A stretch of 64,000 nt of DNA, taken from assembly GCF_905404315.1 (NCBI RefSeq), contig NC_066296.1, forward strand, positions 9,486,001-9,550,000, written 5' to 3'. The stretch is from Leptidea sinapis. Lineage: Eukaryota > Arthropoda > Insecta > Lepidoptera > Pieridae. The translations under genes and the position numbers were made by a program. Below, in pieces: positions 1 through 9,767 of this stretch. Below the pieces are notes generated by a model. The model worked only from the letters and a program-made list of their open reading frames with translations, was not told the DNA's origin and did not search any database. Within the stretch, counting starts at the first letter, position 1. Each line of letters begins with the position of its first letter.

Positions 1-72
1 GAAATGGAATCACAAACCATCTACTTATAGATGAATTTATCTGACATACTTTTCTCTTACAGATTTTCAAAT

Positions 73-208
73 ACCTTTAAAAGAAGGAGTAAATCTACCT
101 TAACGATTGGCAACGGTATTGTGATTCCTCAGTTGTTGCAGCGCAGTATGTTCAGTGGTGATCACATCCCATCTGGTAACCTGTACGCTCATTTGTCCAT
201 CTACAACA
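73..208 (+). mobile_element. Jockey-like LINE 3' end, relic
   Basis: This stretch aligns by eye with the last codons and 3' untranslated region of the Jockey-like LINEs at 33.3 kb and, reversed, 58.8 kb. The shared order is an exporter of Lys/Arg-rich C-terminus, then a GGCAACG block, a GTGATTCCTC block, and GTGATCAC followed by TGTACGCTCATTTGTCC. Only the tail is present, as expected of a 5'-truncated insertion. It is heavily diverged and codes for nothing. The open frame over it is not a gene. Confidence 0.6.
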
Positions 209-419
209 TGTATGACAGACTACCACACCTATCTCTTTAGATAGCAAAAGGACTTGTTTTTGAGTATAAGAGTCATTTTAGGATACTTTGCATATAATAC
301 ATATACAAACTGCTCTTTCTACTGCTAGCGGTGCTCTTCTACGATACAGCGGTTGTCTCTTGTCATTGAGGATACTCTAGCATTACGAAAATCCGGCTCG
401 TCCAAGCACTTGTTTTTTC

Positions 420-680
420 CAATTTTTTGTATGTTGCAGAGACGTGGAATTTGCAACAAGTCAAGAAAAATATAACTGATGCTCTGAAGAAGTTTCATGG
501 ACCGAGTTTCACGCCAACGTCTCCATTCTCCAAGAACTTGGCATAAAACAACGCCTTTCAGTGTTAGTACAGAGTCGCATAGTTAAGTTGAATGCTCGCG
601 GGGCGAATCACATCTGTCCCAAAAGATGTCACTTCGTGATGACCACGACCGATCTGCCAAGATTGTCGCGAAGAATAAGA
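420..680 (+). mobile_element. RTE-like LINE ORF C-terminal relic
   Basis: Reading around positions 488-590 gives a peptide ending LQELGIKQRLSVLVQSRIVK, which resembles the region just after the reverse transcriptase domain of RTE-type LINEs (recalled, not searched). An upstream Y-A-E-T-W segment in another frame fits the same region (the S-E-T-W motif of these proteins). Frameshifts and loss of the downstream part show it is dead. No 3' tail was recognised. Confidence 0.5.
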
Positions 681-926
681 AGAATCATGTACAAAAAAAT
701 TCAGACACGTCGACTTTACAGTTTTATTATAGTATAAATTAAACTCACTTAATTCTTTTTCAATTCCAAAGTTGATCTGAATCTTATGAAGGGTAAGGGT
801 ATCGGTTACAATACTATTTTTTGTTGTAGATAGGTTAATGGGGTCAAATGACCGGAACCAAATGCATTTCAAACAACCCATTTCATTTAAACTTCTCCTA
901 CTGTATCTGCTATTGAGATTTAGTAA

Positions 927-1095
927 AAAACACCTTTTAAAGGATACAAAAACGTGTGTAACTGTGTTTTGTGACCTTTACAGATCACGTATTCAGGGGG
1001 ACACAGTTACAATTACACGCGTTTTAGTCTTTTAAAAAGTCTTTTATTTATATGTGTAACACTCGCGTCAACCAAAGAAAATACTATTATAAGCC
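927..1095 (+). repeat. Dispersed repeat family M, copy 1
   Basis: Positions 1001-1090 share an ordered set of blocks (CACAGTTACAATTACACGC, a TTTTAAAAAGT block, GTGTAACA-TCGCG-CAA-CAAAGAAAA) with copies at 50.5 and 52.9 kb, all in the same orientation. In this copy the first part is also present inverted: 927-967 is complementary to 1001-1046. The family is not assigned to a class; no coding capacity is seen. Confidence 0.55.
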
Positions 1096-1520
1096 ATGTA
1101 ATAAATCATACAAATCATAAAAAATTGTAGTCAGTTGGGGCCCGCTTTGACAAGCTGACGATATCGAAGGAATTGCAGTTCGCATTAAGCCCTAAAACAG
1201 GTTGTCATGGATCATGTCGTGGTCCATTAAATAAGGCAAAAATAATTCTTCTAGAACTGAAAAAAGGTCGAAATTTCTATAATTCGGTAAATTCCAATCA
1301 TTTTTAACATTATATTGTTACGGTCTTACCAACAAATAAAAGTAATATCTGAGAATAAACCAACATAACAAAATTATCTTTTTGTAAAAATTTTGTTTTT
1401 TTCTTATCAAATAACTTATTACCTTCTTTATACCAAGTTTATTTGTAAGGCTGTTTAATGATTTGTTAACAAATTTTCGTATATTTTTTTTGGATTAATT
1501 TTTAAAATAAGAACATCAAA
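1091..1520. other. AT-rich stretch, nothing recognised
   Basis: I see no gene, tRNA or repeat that I can name. A moderately GC-rich patch near 1135-1225 may be an eroded element but has no readable motif. Confidence 0.4.
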
Positions 1521-1524
1521 ATGC

Positions 1525-1850
1525 CGCAAAAAATGCTCAGCTTGTTTGTCGCCTCACATGGAGCAATGTTCTCAACTCTTAGCGAGCGCTCCCCAGTACC
1601 CGCTTCCTCGCATAATGTTGTGCAATACACGATTGCGGGTTTCTCTTATTACTTTATGCCACGAACTCTTTATGGAATCATCTACCAGCTCCAGCATTAC
1701 TGATCCAAAACAACAAAGGGACCTTCAAGTCTACTCACTGTACTCTCATATCAATGGCCGGCAACGCTTCTCTTTACCTCTGGTATTACTGACGTTTATT
1801 GGTGGCTGTTTTTTTTTAATTCAATCGGGTGAGTCAAATGCCTATTTATC
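1525..1850 (+). mobile_element. Jockey-like LINE C-terminal relic
   Basis: The peptide SPHMEQCSQLLASAPQYP (from 1546) matches the conserved RPHMEYCSHLW-GAPQYQ region of Jockey-like pol proteins. After an internal deletion the tail resumes with M-P-R-T near 1656, the LWN region, and a T-F-K-S stretch before the 3' untranslated region. The reading frame changes between these blocks. This subfamily differs from the one at 58.8 kb in its 3' untranslated region. Non-functional. Confidence 0.65.
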
Positions 1851-1902
1851 CCATCTTATATAAAAATAAATATCAATATCATACGGGGAAATACTAAAGT
1901 CA

Positions 1903-2205
1903 CAGATGCGCTTAATTTCTCACAAATGCTAAAATGGCGTTGGGCTGGCCATGTAGCCAGGATGAGCGATGACCGATGGACTTCAAGACTGACGTTGTGG
2001 CGAGGCACTGCTGGTGTTAGAAAGACCAGAAACTCGCTGGGATAATGATATTAGAAAAATACATGGTAAAATTTTGAAGACAGTTGCCAAAGATAGAGAC
2101 AAATGTAATAGTCTGAAGGAGGCCTTCACCCTCACATAAAGTATGTCTGTAATTTTTTACTTTTTATAATGCGAGAAATAAAAGGCTTTTTATTATATTT
2201 TATTT
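1903..2205 (+). mobile_element. RTE-like LINE 3' end with AT-rich tail
   Basis: Translation from about 1927 gives MLKWRWAGHVARMSDDRWTS, the hallmark W-R-W-A-G-H-V-A-R segment near the C-terminus of RTE-type LINE ORFs. Frameshifts follow, then K-D-R-D and the typical S-L-K-E-A-F-T-L-T end near 2137. An AT-rich, partly ATTTT-repeated 3' tail follows. It is a 5'-truncated copy; the reverse transcriptase is absent. Confidence 0.75.
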
Positions 2206-2280
2206 TATTATTTATTTATTATATAAAAAAAATACAACAGATCGTTAGTCTCCTGTATTTTGTACGTATCTTAAAATACT

Positions 2281-2784
2281 CTATAAGGCATTCCAAATAT
2301 ACAAAATAACAGGTGGAAGTATATTATGACAACAGAGCTTGCAACAACTGGAAATCTCAATAGCAGAAAAGTTACTTCTGACACTCGTTGATAATTGCCC
2401 GTTGGAGACCTGTGCAGTCAGCTTTTGTGGCAACTCCAGACCTGTATTTAAAAAACAATGCATTTTAGAGAAATCCATAGCATTATTGATATGCAGAAGA
2501 CGACAGCTTAAAAGAATCAACGAAAAATATAGGTGACTGAAGAAATTTCTCTCTGAACTACCGTTATTCATATTACGTATTCCAGTGGAAGGGGTAGTAA
2601 ACCCATGAAGCAAGCATATTTTCAGCTTCGTATTGAACGTCTTCAAGACCACTGTCTTGAAGACCAGTGGAACCAGTACTTGTAGTGGCCGTGGTAGATA
2701 GATATTCTTAAAGTGACCTTTAAAATTGCTGAGACATAAGTAACAATCCCCCGTAACGAACACAACTATCTGGACATGATGCAC
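2281..2784 (-). other. Unexplained 167-codon open frame
   Basis: This is the longest open frame outside recognised mobile elements in the first 10 kb. The predicted peptide has no motif I recognise, scattered cysteines and no signal peptide or membrane run. The DNA carries overlapping palindromes at 2639-2664. I think it is more likely a chance open frame or an unrecognised repeat than a gene. No splice or promoter evidence supports it. Confidence 0.12.
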
Positions 2785-2895
2785 ACAATTATGTGCTCTA
2801 GAGGTACGTTATATAGGAGTGTCACTTGGTTGAGATATCGAGGAGACTCCACTAGGAAAACCAATATTTATTGCGCTGTATTGTAATGAACAAAA

Positions 2896-3530
2896 ACATG
2901 ATTCCTGCCGCCGAATTAGAACCTCTCACGAGACGCCACATATAAGGATATCATTCCCACAATCTAGATGTGTGGCGACCCTCCACATGCGGTATTCAAG
3001 GAACTTTCTTCCACAAGTGAGAGGCTCCTTTGCACAGGATGCCGACTAGATTATGGGTAACGCAACGGCGCCTATTTCTGCCGTAAAGTAGTAATGTTTT
3101 AGCATTACTGTGTTTTGGTCTGAAGGGCGCCGTAGCTAGTGAAATTACTGGGCAAATGACACTTAACATCTTATGTCTCAAGGTTACGAGCGCAATTAGT
3201 AGTAGTGCCGCTCAGAATTTTTGGGTTTTTCAAGAATCCCGAGCAGCATTGCATTGTTATGTACAGGGCGTATCAATTACCATCAGCTGAACGTCGTGCT
3301 CGTCTCGTCCTTTACTGTCAAAAAAAAAATAAAAAAGGTGTGAAATGAGCTTCCATGTGCAGTGTTGCCGGATGTTGGATGATATTATGACATGGATACG
3401 TTAAAAAAGCAGCTACACTTTTCTAAAGGGCCGGCAACGTTCAACTCCTCTAGTGTTTCAAGAGAGTGTGAGCGGACATTAAACATCAGGTGATCCGTAG
3501 GTTTATTGGTTCTCCTCTTACATAAAAAAA
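2896..3530 (+). mobile_element. Jockey-like LINE C-terminus and 3' UTR, split by an insertion
   Basis: The left part (2896-3017) encodes the ISFPQSRCVATLHMR-SRNFLP region and the right part (3337-3530) resumes with the W-N-E-L-P region, D-M-D-T-L-K-K, and the GGCCGGCAACG / CATCAGGTGATCCGTA 3' untranslated blocks. The two halves are separated by a family C retroposon, so the LINE tail was there first. Several frame changes; non-functional. Confidence 0.7.
3018..3336 (+). mobile_element. Family C retroposon, full-length-like copy
   Basis: About 320 bp. It begins near AGAGGCTCCTTTGCACAGG, carries GGCGCCTATTTCTGCCGT, a GGTCTGAAGGGCGCCGTAG core, and ends with GCTGAACGTCGTGCTCGTC and an A-rich tail (3320-3336). 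The same order recurs at 15.0, 26.2, 44.9 and 49.3 kb and in shorter pieces elsewhere. No open frame. The A tail and short length fit a SINE or a short non-autonomous LINE; I could not find convincing tRNA boxes. It sits inside a Jockey tail. Confidence 0.7.
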
Positions 3531-3905
3531 CATTCTTGAAATGGAAAACTGCAAGTTTCGAATAGTAATATATTTAAATATACTTTCCAAGTAATAAAAC
3601 CATCAAATAATCTGTTAAAAGAATCACAATATGAAGTTAGTCAACCTACTTCGAAATGTGACTTTTTCTGCGGTCAGCTAGCATATGATGAATGAGTTTC
3701 ACTTAGCCCTGTGAGCTTTCTGAGATATAAAAGAAAATAAATGATGTGTAGTCCCGTGATATTTGTGTTTATGTAACCAAGCAAGAAAAACTTTTAGGCT
3801 GCAGAATTTTTTTACATTTCACGAACTATATATTCCGACTATAGTGTTGTTCTCTTATTAAATCAAACATATCATTTTATATGATTATTGTTTATACAAT
3901 AATAC
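3531..3905. other. AT-rich stretch, nothing recognised
   Basis: No open frame, RNA gene or recurring repeat was seen here. Confidence 0.4.
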
Positions 3906-3906
3906 G

Positions 3907-4170
3907 TAATAAGATACATAATAGCTTTAAGGGTAAATGTATACACTTTTATAATAAAGTCCCAGCCACTGTTCAGGCATTATCTATAAAAAAAATATTG
4001 AAAAGAGCGCAAAAAAAGAAGGCTGGGACAGTTTCTTGCGCCGCTTCTTCTCTCTCAGAGCGCCATTTGTTTCCGAAGCGGTGGTAGTATCTAGTATATT
4101 AGAAATGAAATCAAAAAGCATTCTAAAGGAATCAATTTTGAAAATATAAATAGCTTTTATGCCTTTTTAT
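3907..4170 (+). mobile_element. Family A LINE 3' end, copy 1
   Basis: Starts with GATACATAATAGCTTTAAGGG and runs through GTTTCTTGCGCCGCTTCTTC and AATAAATAGCTTTTATGCC. Compared with the copies at 51 and 63 kb it lacks an internal segment of about 100 bp before the GAGCGC block. The longer copies encode LCGKSYYSTAEYLSDRTAWD, a LINE ORF C-terminus, so the family is a LINE 3' end. This copy keeps the 3' untranslated region only. Confidence 0.75.
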
Positions 4171-4659
4171 GATAAATATATAGAGGGGATAATCAAAATT
4201 TCTTTATTATCTTACAAAAACAAATTTGTAAGTATCGGTAATCTATCCATAGGTATAGTATTTTAGTTTATCTGACTATTATTTTATAATTTTATAATAT
4301 TATTTAAAAGTTATCTCAACCGGACGTAAATTTATTAAGTAATTTCATGATGTGCGAAGCGAAAGAAAATTTATTGCACAAAGTATTGCTTGGATCGCTC
4401 ACGCAATAACAGCGCTGTAACTTTGTTCATAATAATATATTCTTCATTGGTAATTGACGAAGCGGTAACTTATATCATGCATATAAGTTTCGTATTATTT
4501 CAAACATCTAACAGTTTCTCGTTCATATCATAGTCATACTCATACTTAGTCAGACCATAGATACTGTTACAATTAAAAAGAAACAAAATATTACATTTGA
4601 ATTTGGAATCTTGGTATTAGTAAAATATTTGTGTACCGGGATATTAATAGGTACAATGA
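4171..4659. other. AT-rich stretch, nothing recognised
   Basis: No supported feature; sequence is mainly AT-rich and without long open frames. Confidence 0.4.
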
Positions 4660-4669
4660 GACCTCCTCT

Positions 4670-4945
4670 GTCTGTCTGACAGAAAAAGATCTCGCCGTCA
4701 ACGTAGTATTCGTACGAAAAAGGTGGTCAAAACAGTACGAGAAAGAATTCGAAGAAATCCTATCCGAAAGCAAAGGATTTATCTCGGGAGTTAAAGATAG
4801 CACCCAGAACCATGTCGCGTACTTTAAAAGATGGCTTAGGACTTGCAGCCTATAAGAGACGTATTGGTCATTTCTAAACTGATAATTTAAAAAAGAATAG
4901 GGTGGTAAAAAAAAATTTGGTTCCTAGATGCGCTAATAACTATGT
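4670..4945 (+). mobile_element. Mariner-like transposase N-terminal relic
   Basis: Two overlapping frames read as one eroded protein. The first (from 4696) gives a basic stretch with V-V-K-T-V-R-E-R-I-R-R-N-P; the second (from 4779) gives LSRELKIAPRTMSRTLKD then L-A-A-Y-K-R-R-I-G-H-F, a stop, and D-N-L-K-K-N-R. This is the helix-turn-helix DNA-binding region that precedes the catalytic domain in mariner-family transposases (recalled). A frameshift near 4779 and the stop at 4876 inactivate it. No catalytic domain and no terminal inverted repeats were found. Confidence 0.65.
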
Positions 4946-5318
4946 TATATCTATTTAGTAAGTAGATCAGGGTTCGTAAGCTAAAATTATAGTTTTATCT
5001 AAGTATCTCACAGGGCTAATCGGCTCGAAGGACCATCATGAGATGTACCCACCGCCACCGCCATATATGGTGGGCATATTGAGCTCCAGATAAATTCTAT
5101 GCGCTTAACGGACGGGTATCACGAGTTTTTGTTTCCTAATCCAGTATCGGCCGTTTCGTCATTCCTAGCACAGCCCCGAAATCAACTCTTCACCAAAGAA
5201 GAATGGAGGCACTCCTCTCTGCACACTTTTCTTCACGTTTCGGGGCCCCGATTAGACTCCAGGCGGGCGAATTATGCAAGTTAATATATATCGCTTCAGA
5301 TAATTCATACTGAAATTG
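4946..5318. other. Unassigned, moderately GC-rich patch
   Basis: Positions 5030-5280 are richer in G and C than their surroundings and end at a family A fragment. I could not read a known protein from either strand, so this is left unassigned. Confidence 0.3.
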
Positions 5319-5412
5319 TAAGCGGTAGTAGTATCTAGTAGTTATTAGAAATGACCTCAAAAAGAATTCTAAAGGAATCAATTTTGAGAAAATAAATGCC
5401 TTTTATGCCTCT
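5319..5412 (+). mobile_element. Family A LINE 3' end, short copy
   Basis: Only the last about 90 bp of the family are present, from AGCGGTAGTAGTATCTAGTA to AATGCCTTTTATGCC. The 3' end coincides with that of the longer copies, as expected from 5' truncation during target-primed reverse transcription. Confidence 0.7.
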
Positions 5413-6018
5413 TAAGCGTTCAATACAAAACAAAAGCATTAAATTTTCGTATTCAGCGTTAAAATTTTCAATTAAATTGATAGGTGATTGCAACAAATTG
5501 TAAAATCAAAGCAATTAACGTTGTTGAGAACGAATTGGTCAAATGGGATTTAATTGAACTCGTCGTCAGAGAAACGATATTCGTTAAGATAAAATATTAT
5601 TTTAATTTATGTTTATTCTGATTCATTTGTGAGATTATTATCAAAATTGTGCAAAACGTTCAGTCAGCATATCGTCATTGTGACGTTAATTTTATGAACA
5701 GATATTGCTTTTCACGGCTGAAATGCTTTAAAGCATAATATAGATTAAGAAAAAATATAGAGATATTTATTATAAGCGATTAATAAAATATTTTTAAATA
5801 AATAGTTTTCACGACACGTTTAAGTCATATAGAAATAAAGTTTTAGAAAAAATAACGACCACGGTAGATAATAGTTTGTATTAGATTGTTAACCACTTAT
5901 TAATTCTTACTTTTATTTTTGTAATTTCATACTTGTCACATTATAATTATTTACAATTTCTTATGTTTTGAAGGTGATAGCCCTCACTTCGAGGATAAAT
6001 AAACAAGTAAAATTTATA
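5413..6018. other. AT-rich stretch, nothing recognised
   Basis: Very AT-rich sequence with no supported gene or repeat. Confidence 0.4.
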
Positions 6019-6190
6019 AAACAAATTTTACGAACGATGTGGGATACGAAGTTGAGAGTTGAACAAAGCAAACAGAATTTTATAACGAGGCGGTACTCGA
6101 ACGGTGGCTCAGTTGGTTAGAGCACCGGCACGGAACGCCGGAGGTCTTGGGTTCGAATCCCGCATCGTTCATAAAATTTTGTTTTTCAAA
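6019..6190 (+). mobile_element. tRNA-like SINE head (family E) between inverted arms
   Basis: A 72-nt cloverleaf-like core lies at 6099-6170: acceptor arm GAACGGT pairs with ATCGTTC, D arm GCTC/GAGC, anticodon arm CCGGC/GCCGG with loop ACGGAAC, and the GGTTCGAATCC box B. The connector between acceptor and D arm is one base short and the usual U before the anticodon is C, so I read it as a retroposon head and not a working tRNA. The upstream AGTTGAACAAAGCAAAC leader recurs at 26.1 kb. Positions 6020-6052 are nearly the reverse complement of the 3' end (6153-6188). Confidence 0.6.
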
Positions 6191-7239
6191 TTTTATTTGT
6201 GTATTATTTACATTGTATAGTTTCTAGAATTAAGATTCATTATTAAGTTACATAATTTTTTCTTATTTAAAATGTTGAATGTACTAAATTAGAATAACCA
6301 ACCCAGAAAAATCAATTGTTAATTTTAAGTTGAGTTGTTGGTACATCTAAAATAAATAAAAATAAATAAATATGCGTGATACTCAATGTATTTTTAACCG
6401 ACTTCGAAAAGGAAGAAGTTCTCATTTTGATTCGTTTCTCACTGAGATTTATGATCCATTTTTCGTAATTCTCTAGTTTGATGCCAGGCCATTTGGCCAG
6501 CCATTTGGCCTCATTAAAATTTAACATAGTTTGGTCCAGGAGTTTACATTTTAGGAACATTTTTTATCAATATTTTTGTTTACGTGGATGATGTTATTAT
6601 AGTTTGTGTACTGCTTTTTAGGAGTTTTCATTTAGTTTGATTATTATATATTATTATTACTAACCCGTTTGCCGGAAAGTGGGTCTTAGACTACCTTTCA
6701 TTTATAGCTAACAAACGTATTTCATAATTGTTCAGTGTTTCACAAGAACGTGAAATATGGGATCTATATTGTTTAAGGCACGCGGTACCTCTCGTAGGCC
6801 TATAGCTACTTAAAAAAATACTGTTTAATATATAGGTTTTATGTCAGTCTCAAGCCAAATGTAATAGCAGGTACCTACACTCGCCACGTGTGACTTTGAG
6901 CGGGATAGCTTCGTCTAGAACCAAACAACCCAAGCGGACAGGCACCGATTTAAACCCTATCAAAATTAGGTAGTTTTTAGTCGATTTTGCATAGGTGCAT
7001 TTAACTAAATCATTATTAAGTTTATTTTATAAGTTTTAGTTTTTCATATTATTATTGGCGAAATGAGCCCTATAGTCTGTTGATGCTCGAAAGCACTCCC
7101 TAGTGATGACTATGCTCGCAGTGATGAGATAGTTGGACAACAAAATTATTCACTTGCATAATCGAAGTACTTAAATAGGTGCAGTATCCTCAGTGGACAC
7201 AAGGTAGGTCCTTTGCCTTGATATTGAGGACTGGATATT
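6191..7239. other. AT-rich stretch with small repeat scraps
   Basis: A short piece at 6398-6435 (AACCGACTTCGAAAAGGAAG) resembles a repeat terminus common in moths. The patches at 6850-6960 and 7060-7140 look like eroded repeats but I cannot name them. No gene. Confidence 0.35.
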
Positions 7240-8092
7240 GAGGTGATAAAATCGGTGGAATCTGCTAAATTTCTTGGCGTAACTCTGGATTCCAAATTAC
7301 AATGGGGTTCTGCAGCATACGCGGTTAAAAATATTAGACAATTAACTGACATAGATACAGCGCGACTTGTATACTTTAGTTACTTCCATAGTATTATGTC
7401 CTATGATATATATGCTGTGGGGCAGCGCTGCCGATATTAATACAATATTTGTGCTGCAGAAGAGGGCTATTCGCGCTATTTATAACCTAGGCCCTAAGGA
7501 ATCATTGAGAGCAAAATTCAAAGAAATTAACATCTTGACTGTTTCTTCTCAATATATTCTTGATAATGTAATGTATGTTCATAGGCACATAAGTGAATTT
7601 GCGAGAAACTGTCATAACCATAATGTTAACACCAGCAACAGACATAAGCTTATAATGCCTACTACTTGGCTAAGTCGAGTTAGCAAGTCTTTTGTGGGAT
7701 ATGTATATATGCTTTTACAACAGGATCCCAGAAAATGTTCAAAACAAAAGTATTACGTTATTCAAAAGAATTGTTAAAAAACGTTTGTGTGGTAAAGGTT
7801 ACTATAACATAAATGACTTTCTTAGTGATACCACAGATTGGGAATGCAGCGACCGCTCTCAGGCTATTAAATAATAAGTTTAATTGTACAATGTTACTTT
7901 GTTACTTTTTAAATGTTACTATAATTGTAAAACATATTTTTTATAAAAAAAAGCCCGCTGAGTTTGTTGCGCCCATTCTTCTCAGGCCTGAGGCATTCAT
8001 TTTGGAATGGGTGGTAGTTTCTTTTGACTTTCAATAAGTGATGTCACGTCCTATTTTGAATGAAAATATTTGAATTTGAATTTGAACTTTGA
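7240..8092 (+). mobile_element. Family B LINE, 3' part of ORF plus 3' UTR
   Basis: Three frames join into one LINE pol C-terminal region. Frame one (from 7243) begins KSVESAKFLGVTLDSKLQW, the block just after the reverse transcriptase; frame two (from about 7418) has LQKRAIRAIYNLGPKESLR; frame three (from about 7692) ends with YNINDFLSDTTDWE. Two frameshifts separate them. The 3' untranslated region includes AAGCCCGCTGAGTTTGTTG and GGCCTGAGGCATTC, and ends in TTTGAA repeats. The ORF end is homologous to that of family A, so both belong to one LINE group (CR1/Jockey-like by recall). Non-functional. Confidence 0.75.
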
Positions 8093-8192
8093 GGCATCCC
8101 GCCATCATTGTGGTGATGACCTCACATTCCCGAAGGATGTGTTTAGGATCTTCGTAGGCCTCTTGGCAAAATCTACATAGTCCGGATATTAT
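8092..8192 (-). mobile_element. LINE zinc-knuckle relic
   Basis: On the minus strand the sequence reads SGLCRFCQEAYEDPKHILRE followed by C-E-V, a C-x2-C-x8-H-x4-C arrangement found near the C-terminus of several insect LINE pol proteins. It directly abuts the 3' tail of the family B copy in opposite orientation. No other part of that element was found. Confidence 0.5.
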
Positions 8193-8631
8193 TTTATCAT
8201 AATGCTATTTTATTTGTGAAAGTTTTATAATGAAATGTACACATGAGAGTATGAACTGTGAGTACGGCATTATATTATTATTATTTTTAGTTGTATTTAT
8301 TAAACTACAAGTTGCAGCGAATCGAAACGATGTTTGTGACAAACTGAGACCTGTCTAGTAAACTCAAGAACGACTTGACTTTAACATCTGCGAAAGCACG
8401 ATAAGTTGGGAAAAATAGTTTAAATATTTACTAGACCGAATGTAGAATGCATTGGATGAATGCGGGACATATTTTCCTTGAGATAAATTTATTATAAAAT
8501 TAGATAAATTTACTTTTTAGTATGTTTTTCTTTAAAAGTTACTTTACTTACACATGACATGACTTAATCATTACACTCTTTATATAAAAATAACTTAAAT
8601 AATCTATTAAAACTAATTAATTACAAAAAGT
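8193..8631. other. AT-rich stretch, nothing recognised
   Basis: No supported feature. Confidence 0.4.
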
Positions 8632-8860
8632 ATATATTGCGAAGATCACTGTCAGTAGGTAAGGTGCCCATGAAGCTGGCAACGTTACCTCTTTGTATGG
8701 CCAAACTATCCTCTGACAGAGGTACGAACCAGGCCTTGCTTTACTTGTCTCATCGGTTAGACGCCTGGATAACTCTGTTATAAGTTTTTGTTCCGATGAA
8801 CCCCAAGCACCCATCTTCTTCATCCCAAAGGGAACAAATATGTGAGACTTATAGGTATAT
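8632..8860 (-). mobile_element. Retroelement ORF C-terminal relic (type P), copy 1
   Basis: On the minus strand the peptide has FVPFGMKKMGAWGSSEQKLI, E-L-S-R-R-L-T-D-E-T and G-S-Y-L-C-Q-R-I, then after a frame change the remains of an A-I-Q-R-G-N-x-A-S-x-x-G-T-L end. From memory, this PFG-E-GPWG ... QR-A-QRGNAAS-LGTL order is the C-terminal end of retroelement polyproteins spread through many animals. The precise superfamily is not certain. A related relic lies at 11.4-11.8 kb. Confidence 0.55.
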
Positions 8861-8974
8861 ATATAAAATAATGAGTAAGATCCAGTATAAAATATAGATA
8901 GACGAAAAGCATGTATTATAATTATGATCACCGTCTGATGATGTCTATAGTTGATATTCTGGTAGTCTCAGTAA

Positions 8975-9380
8975 CCTAACCTAATCAGCACGAGCTATTT
9001 GGCTACGTCAAACACATATCTGCTCAACGGTCGAGGACCCAGAACTCAATTCACTCAGCTCTTCGTAGATACGACGCTTCGTTGTGTATTTCCAACCGTA
9101 TTTATTACAGCGATTATTCCGAAGAGATGATAGATATGTCTGCTGCTGCTAAAGTCCATCTTCGCACCACACTCTACCAAAAACCTTCCCCACCATCTGG
9201 ATATGTGGCATTGGCCACAATATGGCTTACAAGGAGCTTTCTGCACCGACAGCCAAACTGTGGAATGAACTTAACTGCTGGTATTTCCAGTACGATACGA
9301 CATGAGAACCTTCAAAAAAAGCGCGTGTAACGTAAAAGGGAACAGAAATAGCGAAAGAGTGTGGACGGTGTTGATCACTT
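8975..9380 (+). mobile_element. Jockey-like LINE C-terminus, relic
   Basis: From about 9060 one frame gives LRRYDASLCISNRIYYSDYS then K-V-H-L-R-T-T, and after small indels W-L-T-R-S-F-L-H-R and the K-L-W-N-E-L region near 9255, then D-M-R-T-F-K-K-S-A. Positions 9352-9380 match the GTGTGGACGGTGTTGATCAC part of the 3' untranslated region and stop where a hammerhead-like element begins. Frameshifted, non-functional. The minus-strand open frame here is a shadow. Confidence 0.7.
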
Positions 9381-9382
9381 TC

Positions 9383-9482
9383 AACGAGTCAACATCTCCT
9401 GAGGATGCCTCGTGTAGAGGCGAAGCACGTGTCGAATTGTTTGAAGACGAATATTGGCGGAATTAACACTCAAGAAGACTCA
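9383..9482 (+). ncRNA. Hammerhead-ribozyme-like motif, copy 1 (fragment of a repeat)
   Basis: Core CTGAGGA at 9399-9405, helix II GCCTC/GAGGC (9407-9411 with 9417-9421), GAA at 9422-9424, near-palindromic GCACGTGT as helix III (9425-9432) and C at 9433 as the expected cleavage residue. Helix I can form 6 of 8 pairs between 9391-9398 and 9434-9441. Positions 9453-9482 match the right inverted arm of the element at 46.8 kb in 28 of 30 places. The first base after GAA is G where A is expected, so activity may be weak or lost. Confidence 0.5.
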
Positions 9483-9767
9483 CCATCACTGTACTGTACG
9501 CTTATTAAAACTCTTGTTCCAAATAAAATTGGACGATATTATTATTTAATTATTATTGAGTGACCATACAGCATCATTATGGACCACCAATCTGATGCAT
9601 TTTAGTAAAACGTTCAGAAACTAAGACCAAAGCGGGCAATCTATGTTTTGTCTTAACTACACGTTGTTTTTCATTTTAAACCACTTTATATTGTTGAAAA
9701 GTCAGAGAAGGAGCAAAACGAATTCTAAATATTCGTGTATTTCAATTTTATTTTTAGTACAAAACAC
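9483..9767. other. AT-rich stretch, nothing recognised
   Basis: No supported feature. Confidence 0.35.

Noticed and set aside
6099..6170. Functional tRNA gene with anticodon GGA
   Set aside because: The connector is one base short, the base before the anticodon is C, the variable region is too short for a serine tRNA, and the same unit is repeated with a shared leader elsewhere in the window.
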